Source of the DNA: Hyaloscypha bicolor E | Lineage: Eukaryota > Ascomycota > Leotiomycetes > Helotiales > Hyaloscyphaceae | NCBI RefSeq assembly: GCF_002865645.1 | Contig: NW_020194684.1 | Coordinates: 4,565,952-4,629,951 of the forward strand | Reading direction: 5' to 3' | Length of the DNA: 64,000 nucleotides | Shown here: one piece after another, positions 45,249 to 57,906 of the stretch | Layout of the letters: each line of letters begins with the position of its first letter | How positions within the stretch are numbered: position 1 is the first letter of the stretch | Notes under the pieces: model-generated | What the model was told of the DNA's origin: nothing | The model's input: the letters and a program-made list of their open reading frames with translations, nothing else | Database searches by the model: none | Position numbers and translations under genes: made by a program

Positions 45249-47571
45249 TTTACTATTAAATTCTTTTTATAAACCTATTATAAATTATATATATATATAC
45301 TTAAAAGAACCTAAATTCGATTTAGTATAAATACTAATAAGAAAAAGAAGCTAATTAAGAAATAAAAGAATAATATTAATCCGGTAATTATAATAAAGAC
45401 TAAACTTTAGAAATATATAATTATTAAAATATATTAGTATATCTTATATAAGAAAAGTAATAATAATTTATAGAATCTATTTTAAAATAACTTTAAAAAC
45501 TTTAATAATATAATATATAATCTAATTAGCTATATATTTATATAAAATCTTTAAATCTAACTTTATTATAATAGTATTTATATTAAATAGAATTATAGAA
45601 ACCTTATTATTATATAATTCTTTATTAATCTTATTCGAGAAAAAATAAAAAGTATATAAAATAAAGCTAATATTATTAATAATAGTCTAATTAGAATAGA
45701 TCTTTTCTAGAAATCTATTATATTAGTTTATTTTATTTTAGATAAAACTAGATATAAGAGAACTAGATAATTTTAGTTAATAAATTAAGCTATTTATTTA
45801 TTTCTTTTAAATTAGGGCTATTTATTACTTTTATTTTTATTATTACTAGTATTACTACTAAACCCGAACTATTATTAATTAATATCTACTATTTTTACTA
45901 GAAAGCTTATTAAAGAAATAATAAAAATATATTCCGAAATATAGAAATATAATAGAACTAATAATAGTTTTAATTATAAACTTACTATTTTCCTTAATAT
46001 CTACTAATATATAAAACTCCTAGAAAAGATACTAGTAAGAGCTTTTCCTACTATATTAAAGGAACTAGTATAAGACTATTTCTATAATAACTAGCTCTCG
46101 AGCCATATATATAAAGAGGCCTATATAAATATCTATAGCTTTTTTAAAGGCCCCGGTTTCTATTATTAAAATTTAGATAAATAAAATACTATTATTTTAA
46201 TAATTATAATAGTAAAGAATTCTAAAAAAAAACTATATTTAAGCTTATCTAAATACTAATTAATAACTTATATAAATTATAATATAGCCTTATTCTTATT
46301 TTATAAAGTATTAAATTCTTATATAATAAAATTATTACTTTTTATTAAAACTTACTAGTATACTAATATATAATCTCGGCTAGCTTATTAATAAATTCTA
46401 ATTATTTATTACTATTTATAAGAAAAAGTAATAAATTATTACTAAAACTTATTTTACTAATTAATAATACTAATTTTAAAACTCTTTAAATTATTATTTA
46501 TCCAGAAATTATTAATATAAATCTAGCTATAATTTCAAAACCTATAATAACTACTTTAAGTCTTATAATTATAATAATTATATTCCGAAATTATATTTTA
46601 TATATAAGAAACCTAAATACTATTTATAAAAACATATATTAAAGAAATAAGAGGCTAAGAAAGCTTAATTTAAGAATAGAAATATTTACTAATTTAGATT
46701 CCGAAATACTTATAACTTTAGTAAATATTTTAATAATATTTATATATAGTATATTATTAAATTTAAAGAAAAAAATAATAATAAAAATAATAAAAATAAA
46801 CTAGTAAGTAATATTTTTAAAGCCTTATTAATAAAAAGAAATAAAGAAAAGAAATATTATTCTAATTCCTATTTTATTTTTATTAAAGGCTTTTTAGCTA
46901 CTTTTATAGCTCCTATTTCTATTATTTTTATAACTAATATTTTTATAAATATTTTTACTTTTCTTTCTTTTATATATTAGATAATAAATAAAAACTATAT
47001 TCTAAAGCCTATTAAATAAATAGAAAATACTCAGATATTTATAATTAATAATATATTAAAATATAATACTTATTATTTTTATAAAGTTATAATTAATACT
47101 AGAGCCTCTAGATTCTTAACTACTAGTTCTAACTAATTTCAAGCTTTATAATAAACTAATAATAATATTAAACTTAATAAAACTATTAAAGATTAAACTA
47201 ATATTTAGTTTAGTATTAGATCTATATTTTTTATTAGATTTATAATAGTAAAAATACTAATTAGGTAAGTATAATTCTATATTATATTTATAAAAACTCT
47301 ATTTCTACTTAGCTTAGCTAATATAAATAAGCTAAAAGTCTATTTTAATAATTTTACTAATTATTTTATTATTTTTACTAAATACTTTATATTTATAATA
47401 TAATATTTTAAATATTTTTTTCCTATTTTAGAATATTATTTTATAAAGCTTTATTTCCGAATTCTTTATTTATAATTCTTACTTTCTTATAAAGATTAAA
47501 TTATAATATCTATATTACTATTTTAGTTATTTATTTATTAGTAAGCTCCGAAATATATTAGAATAAGTAAG

Positions 47572-47891
47572 TATTAGTATAGCTATTTCTTTGGGAGTCA
47601 CGTGTATAGTTACGGGATACGGGATACGGGATACGGGATATGGGTAATGGGATATGGGTAATAAGATATAAGTAATGGGATATGAGATACGGGACATAGT
47701 TATATAACCTCGCATCTTATTAGTAATTTGACTAGTAGACTAGATTCCTTTAGGCTTAGCAGATTTAGAGATTACATATTAATACTATAATACTATAATC
47801 CCTACTTCTAAATAATAATAACTTTACTAACTAATATAACTAGTATTTCTATACCTATATAATAGTACTATATATTACTAGTAAACCGATA
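47572..47891 (+). repeat. 5' LTR of element E
   Basis: About 320 bp, TATTAGTATAGCTATTTCTTT...AAACCGATA, with GGGATACGGGATACGGGATA and GGGATATGGGTAAT repeats at 47617-47690. It is the best-preserved copy of this copia LTR in the window and contains TCACGTG. Confidence 0.8.
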
Positions 47892-48737
47892 CTAATTAGT
47901 TTATATATATAGATTAGAGAAGATTTTAGATTAGTCCTAAAAGTATTTGGTAGCCTAAAACAAATCTAGTCTATTCTATATTAAAGAGGGGAACTACTTA
48001 TTAACTTTATAAAAGCATTTAGTAGCCTATAGAGAAGATATCTAGCTTTTACTAATTAATAAGTAGTTAGCCATTTAACTATCAATCTATTTAATTTCTA
48101 TTATTCTTTAAAACTAACTTCTTTTGGCCCTAAGACTACTTTTTTAGAAATTATCTTTTTTACTTATATAATACCCGTATCTATAAGACCCTCTCTCCGG
48201 AATATATGCCCTATATATGCCCTATATATGCTCTTGAAGCTATTTAATTACTACTTCGATTTTACTATTAAATCGAGTTCTTTGAGCTTTAGACCCTTCC
48301 GGAATTATAATATTTTACTTCCTAAATTTCTTGTTATAGACGAAATATTTAAGGGCAAAATATTTACTTTAATACCTATAATACTCCTAGATATCTGGGG
48401 TATCTAGTATCTGAATCAGGTATTTGGATACCTTTATTACTGAACTCTTTCTATAAACCTATTATAAACTACCTTACCTTTAAATTCCTCTTGCTATAAA
48501 CCACATATATATATTAGAGAGAACCTGAACTCGGTTTAGTATAGATACTAATGAGGGAAAGAAACTAATTAAGAAATGAGAGGACGGTATTAATCCGGTA
48601 ACTATAATAAAGGCTAAACTTTAGGAATATATAACTACTAAGATATATTAGTATATCTTATATAGGAAGAGTAATAATAATTAATATATAATAATAATAA
48701 TTTCAAAAATATTCAATAGGACTTTATCTAGGATATC

Positions 48738-49084
48738 NNNNNNNNNNNNNNNNNNNNNNNNNNNNNNNNNNNNNNNNNNNNNNNNNNNNNNNNNNNNNNN
48801 NNNNNNNNNNNNNNNNNNNNNNNNNNNNNNNNNNNNNNNNNNNNNNNNNNNNNNNNNNNNNNNNNNNNNNNNNNNNNNNNNNNNNNNNNNNNNNNNNNNN
48901 NNNNNNNNNNNNNNNNNNNNNNNNNNNNNNNNNNNNNNNNNNNNNNNNNNNNNNNNNNNNNNNNNNNNNNNNNNNNNNNNNNNNNNNNNNNNNNNNNNNN
49001 NNNNNNNNNNNNNNNNNNNNNNNNNNNNNNNNNNNNNNNNNNNNNNNNNNNNNNNNNNNNNNNNNNNNNNNNNNNNNNNNNNNN
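48738..49084. other. Assembly gap (347 N)
   Basis: A run of N inside element E, in the gag region. Nothing can be said about its content. By comparison with F, about 2-3 kb of gag-protease-integrase is missing or garbled between 48738 and 50372. Confidence 0.98.
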
Positions 49085-49586
49085 AAAATTTCCCCGGGGA
49101 ATAAAAAAAATTTTTTTTTCGGGGGGGCCCGGGCGAAAAAAAAAAAATTTTTTATAGGGGGGGGAAAAAATTTTTCCCCATGGAAAAAAAAAAAAAAATA
49201 ATTTTATTTATTTATTTCCAAAAAAATTAATTTCCCGGGGGAAAAAAAAAAAAATGGGGTTTCTTTTTTTATTTTTTAAATTTTTTCTTTTTTATAAAAT
49301 TTTATTTTTTATTAAATTTTCTTTCATTTAAATTTTTTTTTTTCGGGGAAAAATTTATTTTTTAAAAAAAAATAAAGAGGGAAAAAAAAATTCCCCCAAA
49401 AAAAAAAAATTTTTTGGAAAAACAAAAATTTTTTTAAATAAAAAGCGGGGGCCCGAATTTTTTTTAAAAATAGGGGGGCTTTTTAAAAAAAAAAGGACCC
49501 AATTTTTTTAATGAAAAATTTTATTCAATTAAAAAAAAAAAAAAAAAATTTTAATTTTCCAAAATTTTCTGAAAAAATTCCCCGGG

Positions 49587-49618
<32 letters not shown>

Positions 49619-50371
49619 ATTTTTATTCTAAAAAAAGTTTTTTTAATTAAAATTTATTCGGGACGGGGGGGGGGGGGGTGGGAAAAAAAAAAAAAGGGGG
49701 CCCCCAAAAAAGAAATTTTCAATTAACAAAAAAAAAAAAAAAAAAAAAAAAATTTTTTTTCGAAAAAATGGGGAATTTTTATTTTATTTTTTTAATTGGG
49801 GTTTTTTTTAATTTTCATTTTTAATTTTTTTAATCTATAAATTTAATTTTAAAATTGAAAGGATATTTTTTTCCGTCCACCTTTTGTTTTTCTAAAAATT
49901 TAAATTTTTTAATTTCCCCCTTTAAAAAGGGCCCCTTTTTTTTTTTTTTTTTTTATTTTCCGGAAAAAAAAAAAAAATTTTTTTTATTCTTTTTTCCCCC
50001 GTTTTTTTTTCATTAAAAGGGGGAAAATTTTTCGGTTTTTTCTTTTTCTTTATTTTTTAGGGTTTTTTTATAAATTGAGAAAATTTTTTATCCTAAAAAA
50101 TTTTATTTTTTTTTCAAATTTTTAAAAAAAAAAAAAAAAAAAATAAAAAAAAATCTTTATTTATTATTTTTTCTTAATTTTTTAAAAAATCAATTTCCCT
50201 TTTAAAAAAAATTTTTTAATTTGTTTTTTTTTTTTTTTTTTTTAAAAAATCTTGAGGAAAAGGGGGAAAAAATTTCGGAAAAATAAAAAAATAGATTAAA
50301 TTCGGGGAAATTTTTTCCGGAATTTTTTCAATTTTTTTTTTTTTAATTTTTTCCAAAGAAAAAAAAAAAAA
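49085..50371. other. Homopolymer-dense sequence, probable sequencing or assembly artefact
   Basis: Long runs of A, T, G and C (up to about 40 A, 9-11 G) and repeated blocks such as AATTTCCCCGGGG, unlike anything else in the window. It has no similarity to copia F, which should be colinear here. Normal E sequence resumes at about 50372 (ATCATATAAAGCTTCGAATG). It lies directly against the N gap. The 71-codon open stretch at 49511-49726 is an artefact of A-runs. Confidence 0.85.
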
Positions 50372-53040
50372 GATCATATAAAGCTTCGAATGATTATTTA
50401 TTTATTGGTTTTATCATCATATCTATAATATTAAACTGAAGATATTCTTTCGTCCTAACGAGCAGGCTATAATATTAATATAGAAGCCCTTAAGTACCTT
50501 ATAAAGTACTATAAGTAATACCAGAAATTCGGATAATTACCGGAATAATTTAAGTTTAACCTAAGAGATAATATTAGCTTTAATTACTCTATTATTATTA
50601 ATATTTTCTATATTTCTGGTAAGCCTATACTTTATATTATTAATAAAAGTACTAGATATTAAGCCGGCTAATAGCTTTAAAATATTAGTATATTATATAC
50701 TTGGGATACCCTAAAGTAGTATTAGATTAATACCTATTTAGGTCCTCCCGATTAGATTATAGCAGATACCGGAAAGTAGTTTACTAGTAAGAAGTTTGCT
50801 TAGCTTATAAATACTATAGGAACCAAGGTCAAAATCATTCTTATAAAAGCTTATAGTTCCGTTAGAATTATAGAATATTACTATAGCCTAATTTAATATA
50901 CTTATCTTATTATTATAACCGAAATTAATAGAATTAATAAGAATACCGTATTCTAAATAGCTTTTAAGGCTATTAATAATTTCGCTAGACCTAATAGTAT
51001 TATCCTAACTTTCTTAATTTATAATACTTTATCCCGAATAACTAAATATAATATCCTATTACTAACTATATTATAGTAATTAGCGGTATTTAAGAAAGTA
51101 ATAGTAGAAATTCAGAAGCTTTAAGCTAGATACCAGATTACGAATACCCTAAATACCTGAAATAGTTCTAGTATTACTAATATTTACAAACTTCTCTTGA
51201 ATTCGAATATTCTCATATAATATAAAGGAAATACTAGTTAACCTAGTAGTTAGGATAGGCTATATAAGCTAGTAGCTATTAATAGGGAGAACTATATACT
51301 AGCTCTATTATATAGTAATACTATCTTTTGCTTAATTTCTATAAAGCCCTTTTATATAGGAAATATTAAGGTTATTACTAATAGCCCTAAACCTGAACCT
51401 ATTTCCGAACTTTATAGTAAGGCTAAAGGTAATATAGGTATAATTCCTCTTACTATTCCCGCTATTTCACTAAAGTATAATAGAGAACGCCCTTATAAGA
51501 ACCCGGATTTTATAGTATTCCTATAGGATAATAACCTATATAAGAACTCTTATTAAGTTAAAGTTACTAGCTTTCTAGAAAAGGGTATATTTGAGATTAT
51601 TTTCAGATCTCAGGTACTAAAGAAGATATGTATTTTTAATTCCCGGTTTATTAATGAGATTAAGAATAAGGATATAAAGAGAGAGTTTAAGAAGTCGAGA
51701 CTAGTTATTTAGGCTTATAATAATAATAAGAAATATATAATATTAATATAATTACTTATTATTTAATATATTAGCTAGAGAATTATCCTTAGTATTATTA
51801 CTATAATAATAGATATTATAGAGCTATATTTATATAATATCTTATAAGCTTATATCTAATTAATAACCTTACTTAACTATAATTTTTATATTAACTTATC
51901 TTATAAGCTTACTAGAGAGCTAAATCTAAATAATAATTCGGTTCTAAAGGTTATAAAACTACTATATAGTATACCGGAAGCTAGGAATTACTAGTTTAAA
52001 ACTTATTATTCCCACTATATTAATGAGCTTTTTATAAAATAATTAACTTATAACTCTTGCCTTTTCTATAGCAAGTAACCCTTCGGAATTATTAGCCTTT
52101 AAACTAATAATACCCTATTTATTAGAACTAATAATTTTGCGAAAACAGAGTAACTAAAGCTTTAAGAAGCTAAGTTCTTGGCTAAGGAGTATAAATACCT
52201 TACTATTAATTATAATCTCAAGTTTAATAAAGATATTATTTATATAAATACTACTAGAATTACTCTTATATAGGAATACTAATATAAAAACCTCTGAACT
52301 ATTTTTATAAAGAATACTACTACTATAAGTAGTAGGGGTATTATTTATTAAGATCTCTTTATTAAGAACTAATATATTACCTAATATACTAGAGAAGTAT
52401 ATATTATATTAGTCTATTAACTAGAAGCTTTATATAACCTATTAATTATTACTTAAGCTATTAAACTTTCGGAAACTAATATAAAAGCACTTAATAAGTG
52501 CATTTAATAGTAAATTAAGAATATTACTAGAGAACTAAAATTCGTAAAGCTAGTAAAGAAGTTCTTATATTTAATTATTTTTATAAATGCTTTATTTATA
52601 AATAATAGAGATTTCTTCTCCTAAATTAGATATATTTTAGTTCTAGTAAACGGAACTAGATATACTAATATTATTTACTAGTTCTTTACTAAATATAAGA
52701 AAGTTACTAGAAGTATTCTAGCTTTGGAACTCTATAATATGGCTTATGGCTTTAATATAGGCGCTTTAGTTAAATCTATAATTAATAGAGTACTAGAAAT
52801 AGAACTATTACTAATAGTCTATATAAATTCGAAGTTATTATATGAATGCCTTATTAAATTAGGAATTACTCGAGAAAAGCATCTAATAATTAATATAATA
52901 TACCTTTACTAGGTATATAAATAATAAGAGATTATAGAAGTTAAATAAATTAAGAGAAAATTAAATCCTATTGACTTTATAACGAAATTAAAGCTAATAA
53001 ATGCCCTTAAGTATCTAATTAATATAAATACTATATAATT
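50372..53040 (+). pseudogene. copia reverse transcriptase / RNase H relic (element E)
   Basis: The plus-strand frame follows a fungal Ty1/copia polymerase. The RT entry is near 51640, TYLYL-like text near 51820-51850 is followed by the Q-A-Y-I segment, and RNase H comes at the end. The piece at 52724-52912 is open and reads ELYNMAYGFNIGALVKSIIN, then INSKLLYECLIKLGITREKH. The expected copia text is ELYAMxHGFDxxxxLK... and TDSKSLYDCLVKLGTTxEKR. Asp of the D-S-K box is Asn, so it is inactive. Stops are frequent elsewhere. Confidence 0.7.
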
Positions 53041-53275
53041 AAATATAGAGAAATAGATTAAGTATAAATAGGGTAAGAAATAGATATATGAGATAGGAGA
53101 ATATTATAAAAGAGGAAGTTATATATAAAAGGCTATAGCTTTTAGTATATAACTAAAACCTCGGAAGTAATATAAATATATAGAGTATTTGGGAAATCTG
53201 GTACTAGGCCAGATTAGGGAATTTATATATAATTAGAGAGAGATACTATTTTTCGCGTTTTTAGAAAGTTTCTAG

Positions 53276-53588
53276 TATTAGTATAGCTATTTCTTTGAGA
53301 GTTATATATATAGTTATGAGATACGGGATACGAGATATAAGTAATAGGATATAGGTAATGAGATATAGGTAATAGGATATAAGATATGGGATATAGTTAT
53401 ATAACCTCGCGTCTTATTAGTAACTCGACTAGTAGACTAGATTCCTTTAGGCTTAGTAGATTTAGGAATTATATATTAATACTATAATACTATAATTCTT
53501 ATTTCTAAATAATAATAATTTTACTAACTAATATAACTAGTATTTTCATATCTATATAATAATACTATATATTACTAGTAAACTAATA
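53276..53588 (+). repeat. 3' LTR of element E
   Basis: About 313 bp, TATTAGTATAGC...AAACTAATA, preceded by ACTATTTTTCGCGTTTTTAG as in the gag-only element and F. It is more mutated than the 5' LTR. Confidence 0.8.
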
Positions 53589-53593
53589 GTAAG

Positions 53594-55137
53594 CTATAAT
53601 ATTAATATAAAAGCTTTTAAATATCTTATAAAATATTATAAATAATATTAGAAATTTAGATAATATTATAAATATAAGATCTAGAACCTAAAAAATATAA
53701 TTAAACTATTTCTATTTTAATAATTTAAAGCTAAAAAAAGAAGAAGATCTCGAAAAAGCCTTAGATCTAAATAATTATAAGCTATATACGGGCCTATATA
53801 CTAGTTTAAGCTCGGGGTTATATATAATAATTAGGTAATTATAGATATTTTACTTAGATATTAAATACTTCTTTTAGATACTAGATATTTTTCTAATTTT
53901 AATCTAATTCCTACTAGTACTATATATTATAATAATTATAATATTATTCTTTTTCTTAAAATAAGCTTATTCCCGAGCTTTAAAAGTTTTTATTAAATTT
54001 CCAAGTTATAAATTATATATTAAAGGCCAGAGTCTTTTATATATAACTTTAAAGAATTTCTGTCTATATTATATAATTCTAGTAATATATTATTCTTAAT
54101 ATAGTTTAACTAATAAAAGAAATTCTAGAATAGTTCTAGCTATTCGGGATTCTTATTATAAAAGCTTTAAAGAACTAAAGTACTATTACTTAATAAGAAA
54201 GTAAAATATTATTTTAGATCTAGGTTTTATTCTTTTTACTAGACTTAGTATTTTAGTTTCTTATAAAGTAGTTTTACTACTTATATTTCTTAAACTTTAT
54301 ATTCCGTTTCCCCGTTTTATAATTCTAATAATAAAGGCTCTGGATTTACTTATCTAAAAAAGAAATTACCTGAATCTTTATATAGCTTTTTTATATAAAA
54401 TACTAGATATATTCTTATTAATTCCGGAAGCTTAAGCCTAAAGAAATATCTTACTTATTCTAGAATTTCATATAGTTCTTCTATTTAGTAAGCTAGCTTA
54501 TAACTCGGATAATTATTTTTTTAGTATTTAATAATAATTTATATCTTATTTCTTATTCTAAAGTTTACTAGTTAATAGTATTTATTAGCTTAAGTAATAT
54601 AATATTCTTATACTTATATTATATTTTCCTATATCTTTTATTATAATTTATAAAGCTATATTATTAGGGCCTTTATCTCTTATTTATTTAGCTTTTTTTT
54701 TTAGAATACCTAATTATATTTAGGTTTCCTAATTAAATAATATTTATAATTTATAGCCCTTTTCTATAAAAAACGGGAATTAGCTTATAGTTTTATAAAC
54801 TAGAGCTATTTACTAGTAATTAATTATTATTACTTATTTGTTCTAATTATTCTAGTAATAATTTATATAAGAATATAGTTATTAGTTAATATACTAGTTA
54901 ATAATTTCTATTTAGTTATTAATTTAGAAATAGTTAGTAATTAATAATTTGAGCTTTATACTAATATATTTATAGAACTTGTTTTAGAAATTTAATATAA
55001 ACTAGAGGCCTTAATTAGATATTATAATCTCTAAAATACTAATTTAATAAACTATATAAATAAGAAATAGAAATACTAATTCTTTAGTTATTACTATATC
55101 TTAAATAGGAATTATAATAGGATACTTGCCTAGATAA
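53594..55137 (-). other. End of G (to about 53665), then minus-strand gypsy relic J
   Basis: 53594-53665 continues element G. From about 53790 the text corresponds, on the minus strand, to chromovirus H (for example 54480-54560 matches 62760-62830: GGTTTCCTAGCTTCTGGCTC in H). J is heavily RIP-mutated, is interrupted by F, and continues at 61479. The 53670-53790 junction is unresolved. Confidence 0.55.
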
Positions 55138-55142
55138 TTAAT

Positions 55143-55446
55143 TATTAGTATAGCTATTCCTTTAGGAGTCACGTATATAGTTACGGGATACGGGATACGG
55201 GATATAAGTAATAAATAATGGAATATAAGTAATAAGATATGAAATACGAGATATAGTTATATAACCTCGCATTTTATTAGTAACTTAACTAGTAAACTAG
55301 ACTTCTTTAGGCTTAGTAGATTTAGGGATTATATATTAATATTATAATACTATAATTCCTATTTCTAAAAAATAACTTTACTAACCTTATATAAATAGTA
55401 CTTCTATAATTATATAATAATATTATATATTATTAGTAAACTAATA
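55143..55446 (+). repeat. 5' LTR of element F
   Basis: 304 bp, TATTAGTATAGCTATTCCTT...AAACTAATA. It still contains GTCACGTATATAGTTACGGG, less mutated than most of F. Confidence 0.8.
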
Positions 55447-57374
55447 CTAATTAGTTAGTACTTATAAATTAGGAAGAATTAAGCTATATTTGCCTAAGAT
55501 TTGGTTACTTAGGGGCAAAGCTATTATTCTAGTTAAAGAGAAAATAATTATTAATTCTATTACTTATAATTTAGTTATATAGGCAAGAAAAATACTTAAT
55601 CTTACTAAGGCCCGATTATACTATATTAAAAAAAGAAATATCTATTAGTTCTATTACTTATAATTTGGTTATATAGGTAAGAAAAGTACTTGATTTTACT
55701 AAGTACTAAAACGGTTAGCTATTTAATTATCTTATTTTATTCTTATTTAATTCCTATAAAACTCTCTTAAAAACTATTTTCTTTTGAATTCCTGGGGCTC
55801 TTAAGCTTTAGAACTATTAAGTTCTCCTAGAATCTTAATATTTTATTTCTTAAATTTTACTTTCTAAATTTCTTATTATAAACGAAATTTTTATCTTAAA
55901 TATAATACCTATTATAAACTACTTATCTTATAAATTACCCTTTTTTTTATAAACCTATTCTTCTTATAAACTACTATACCTTAAACTAGATATAAGCCTA
56001 TAGAATATATAATAGCGAAATATACTATAGTAAATAATTTCTTTATTAGATTTATCTAATCTAATTATTTTATAAATAATAATAATTTTAAGGAATTAGT
56101 AAGAAAGTAAAAATATAAAATTAACCTAAACTTTACTAAAGTAGACGAGATAACTAAGTTCTTAGATATTAAGCTATTTTAATATATTTTCTATAAAATA
56201 GTTAATAATAATTTTTAGAAGCTATTTAGATATAGCTTTAAGAACTTTATTTATTAAGGGAACTTTAATAAATTCGAATTCTCGGAGATACTATACTTAT
56301 ATAAGACTCTTTAGTATAGTAGTATATTTATATAATAGAATAGTAATACTAATATTATTATAAATACTCTATATACTATTATAAAAGAGAATAAATAGTA
56401 TATATAATTAAATAAGAATATATTAGTAGCTAAACTAGATCTTATTAAAGAACTAATTTTATTAGGTTTTATTACTTTTATAAAAAACAAGTATCTAGAA
56501 CCTATTATTTTTAATATTCCTATATTACTATTACCTTTTTTATTACTTTTTCTACTATTATATCTTATATTTCTACTAGATTTATATATTAGTATAAAAG
56601 CTCTAGAAGTAAATAGTATACTTTTATTATTACTATTACTATAACTATATCTAAATAATTCCTAATTTCCTTTAATTATAAGACTTATTAGAAAAGTTAC
56701 TAAGATCTATACTAAAAAGTAAAAGTATAATGAATTTAATAGTAATTTTAATTATAAACTTACTATTTTCCTTAATATTTACTAATATATAAAGTTTTTA
56801 TAAGAAGTACTAATATAAGCTTTTCTTATTATATTAAAGAAACTAGCTCAAGACTATTTCTATAGTAACTAGCTCTCTTAATATATATATAAAGAGGCTT
56901 ATATTAATATCTATAGCTTTTTTAAAGGCCCTAGATTCGAATATTAAAATTTAGATAAGTAAAATACTATTATATTAGCTTTTATAACTACTAAATTTCC
57001 GGAAAAAACAATATTTGAGACTATTTAATTACTAATTAATGAATTACATTAATTATAATATAGTTTTATACCTAACTTATAAAATACCGAATTTCGTTAT
57101 AATAAGATTATTATCTTTTACTAAAGCTCCCGGATATATAAATATATAATCTTAGACTCTCTTATAAATCTCGGCTAGCTTATTAATAAGCTTTAGTTAT
57201 TTATTACTATATATAAGAGTAATAATAAGCTAATCCCGAAATCTTCTTTATTAATTAATAATACTACTTTTAGAATTCTCTAAGCTATTATTCTTCCGGA
57301 AATTATTAATATAAACCTAGTTATAACTTCGGAACCTATAATAATTACTTTAAGTCCTATAATTATAATAATTA

Positions 57375-57470
57375 TACCCCGAAGTCGTGTTTTATATATA
57401 AGAAATTCAAATACTACTTATAAAAGCATATATTAGAGAAATAAGAGGCTAAGAAAGCTTAATTTAGAAA
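57375..57470 (+). other. copia Gag Cys-rich segment relic (element F)
   Basis: The frame around 57390 reads FIYKK then a degraded CX-rich stretch and KHILEK*EAKKA. This corresponds to the C-F-V-C-x-K-x-x-C-x-S-x-K-H-T-x-x-E-R segment of fungal copia Gag. Cys codons became Tyr or Arg and a Glu-Arg codon became a stop. Confidence 0.55.
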
Positions 57471-57891
57471 TAGAAATATTTATTAGTTCAGATCCCGAAA
57501 TACCTGCAATTTTAATAAATACTTTAGTAATATTTATATATAGTATATTACTAAAGCCAAAGGTAAAGAAGGTAATAAAAGTAGTAAAGACAAACTAGTA
57601 AATAATGCTTTTGAGGCTTTATTAGTAGAAATAAATAAATAAAAAAAATATTACTCAGATTCCTATTTTATTTTAGTTAAGAGCTTTTTAGTTACTTCTA
57701 TTACTTCTACTTTACTAATAACTATAACTAATACTCTTATAAATAACCTTATTTCCCTTTCCCTTATATATTAGATAATAGGCGAAAACTATATCTTAAA
57801 GCCTATTAAACCCTTAATAAAAAATGCCTAGACTTTTATAATTAATAATATATTAAGATATAATACTTATTACTTTTATAAAGTTATAATT

Positions 57892-57906
57892 AATACTAGA
57901 GCCTCT
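57892..57906 (+). other. copia aspartic-protease active-site relic (element F)
   Basis: Reads NTRAS, where the catalytic motif is D-T-G-A-S: Asp to Asn and Gly to Arg, both G-to-A changes. The same NTRAS is present in G near 47093-47107. Confidence 0.6.

Larger units (their letters stand above)
44229..47571 (+). mobile_element. Ty1/copia element G, 5' part, split by E
   Basis: 5' LTR 44229-44513, the leader with CATTTAGTAGCC copies, a tandem array near 45.0-45.25 kb, gag, and a protease region ending at 47571. The text on both sides of E is contiguous in element F (58350-58400), proving that G was interrupted. G resumes at 53594 and is recognisable to about 53665. The gag region near 46580-46660 has the degraded Cys-rich segment also seen in F. 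Heavily RIP-mutated. Confidence 0.8.
47572..53588 (+). mobile_element. Ty1/copia element E, complete apart from an assembly gap, TSD GTAAG
   Basis: LTRs 47572-47891 and 53276-53588, with GTAAG duplicated at 47567-47571 and 53589-53593. Leader and gag start lie at 47.9-48.7 kb; gap and corrupted sequence occupy 48738 to about 50371; RT-RNase H runs from 50.4 to 53.0 kb. At 51640-51720 the frame reads FINEIKNKDIKREFKKSRLV then I*AYNNNKKYIILI, the start of a copia RT; the expected text has VQAYND and EILTQSPTIQR. It is less RIP-mutated than G, as expected for the younger insertion. Confidence 0.85.

Noticed and set aside
47610..47700. GGGATACGGGATACGGGATA repeats as interstitial telomere sequence
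   Set aside because: The unit is 7-15 bp, unlike TTAGGG, and recurs in every LTR of this copia family, so it is an LTR minisatellite.
47527..47715. 62-codon minus-strand open frame
   Set aside because: It is created by the GGGATAC/GGGATATGGGTAAT repeats of the E LTR read on the other strand.
49511..49726. 71-codon Lys-rich open frame
   Set aside because: It lies wholly within the homopolymer-dense artefact next to the N gap.
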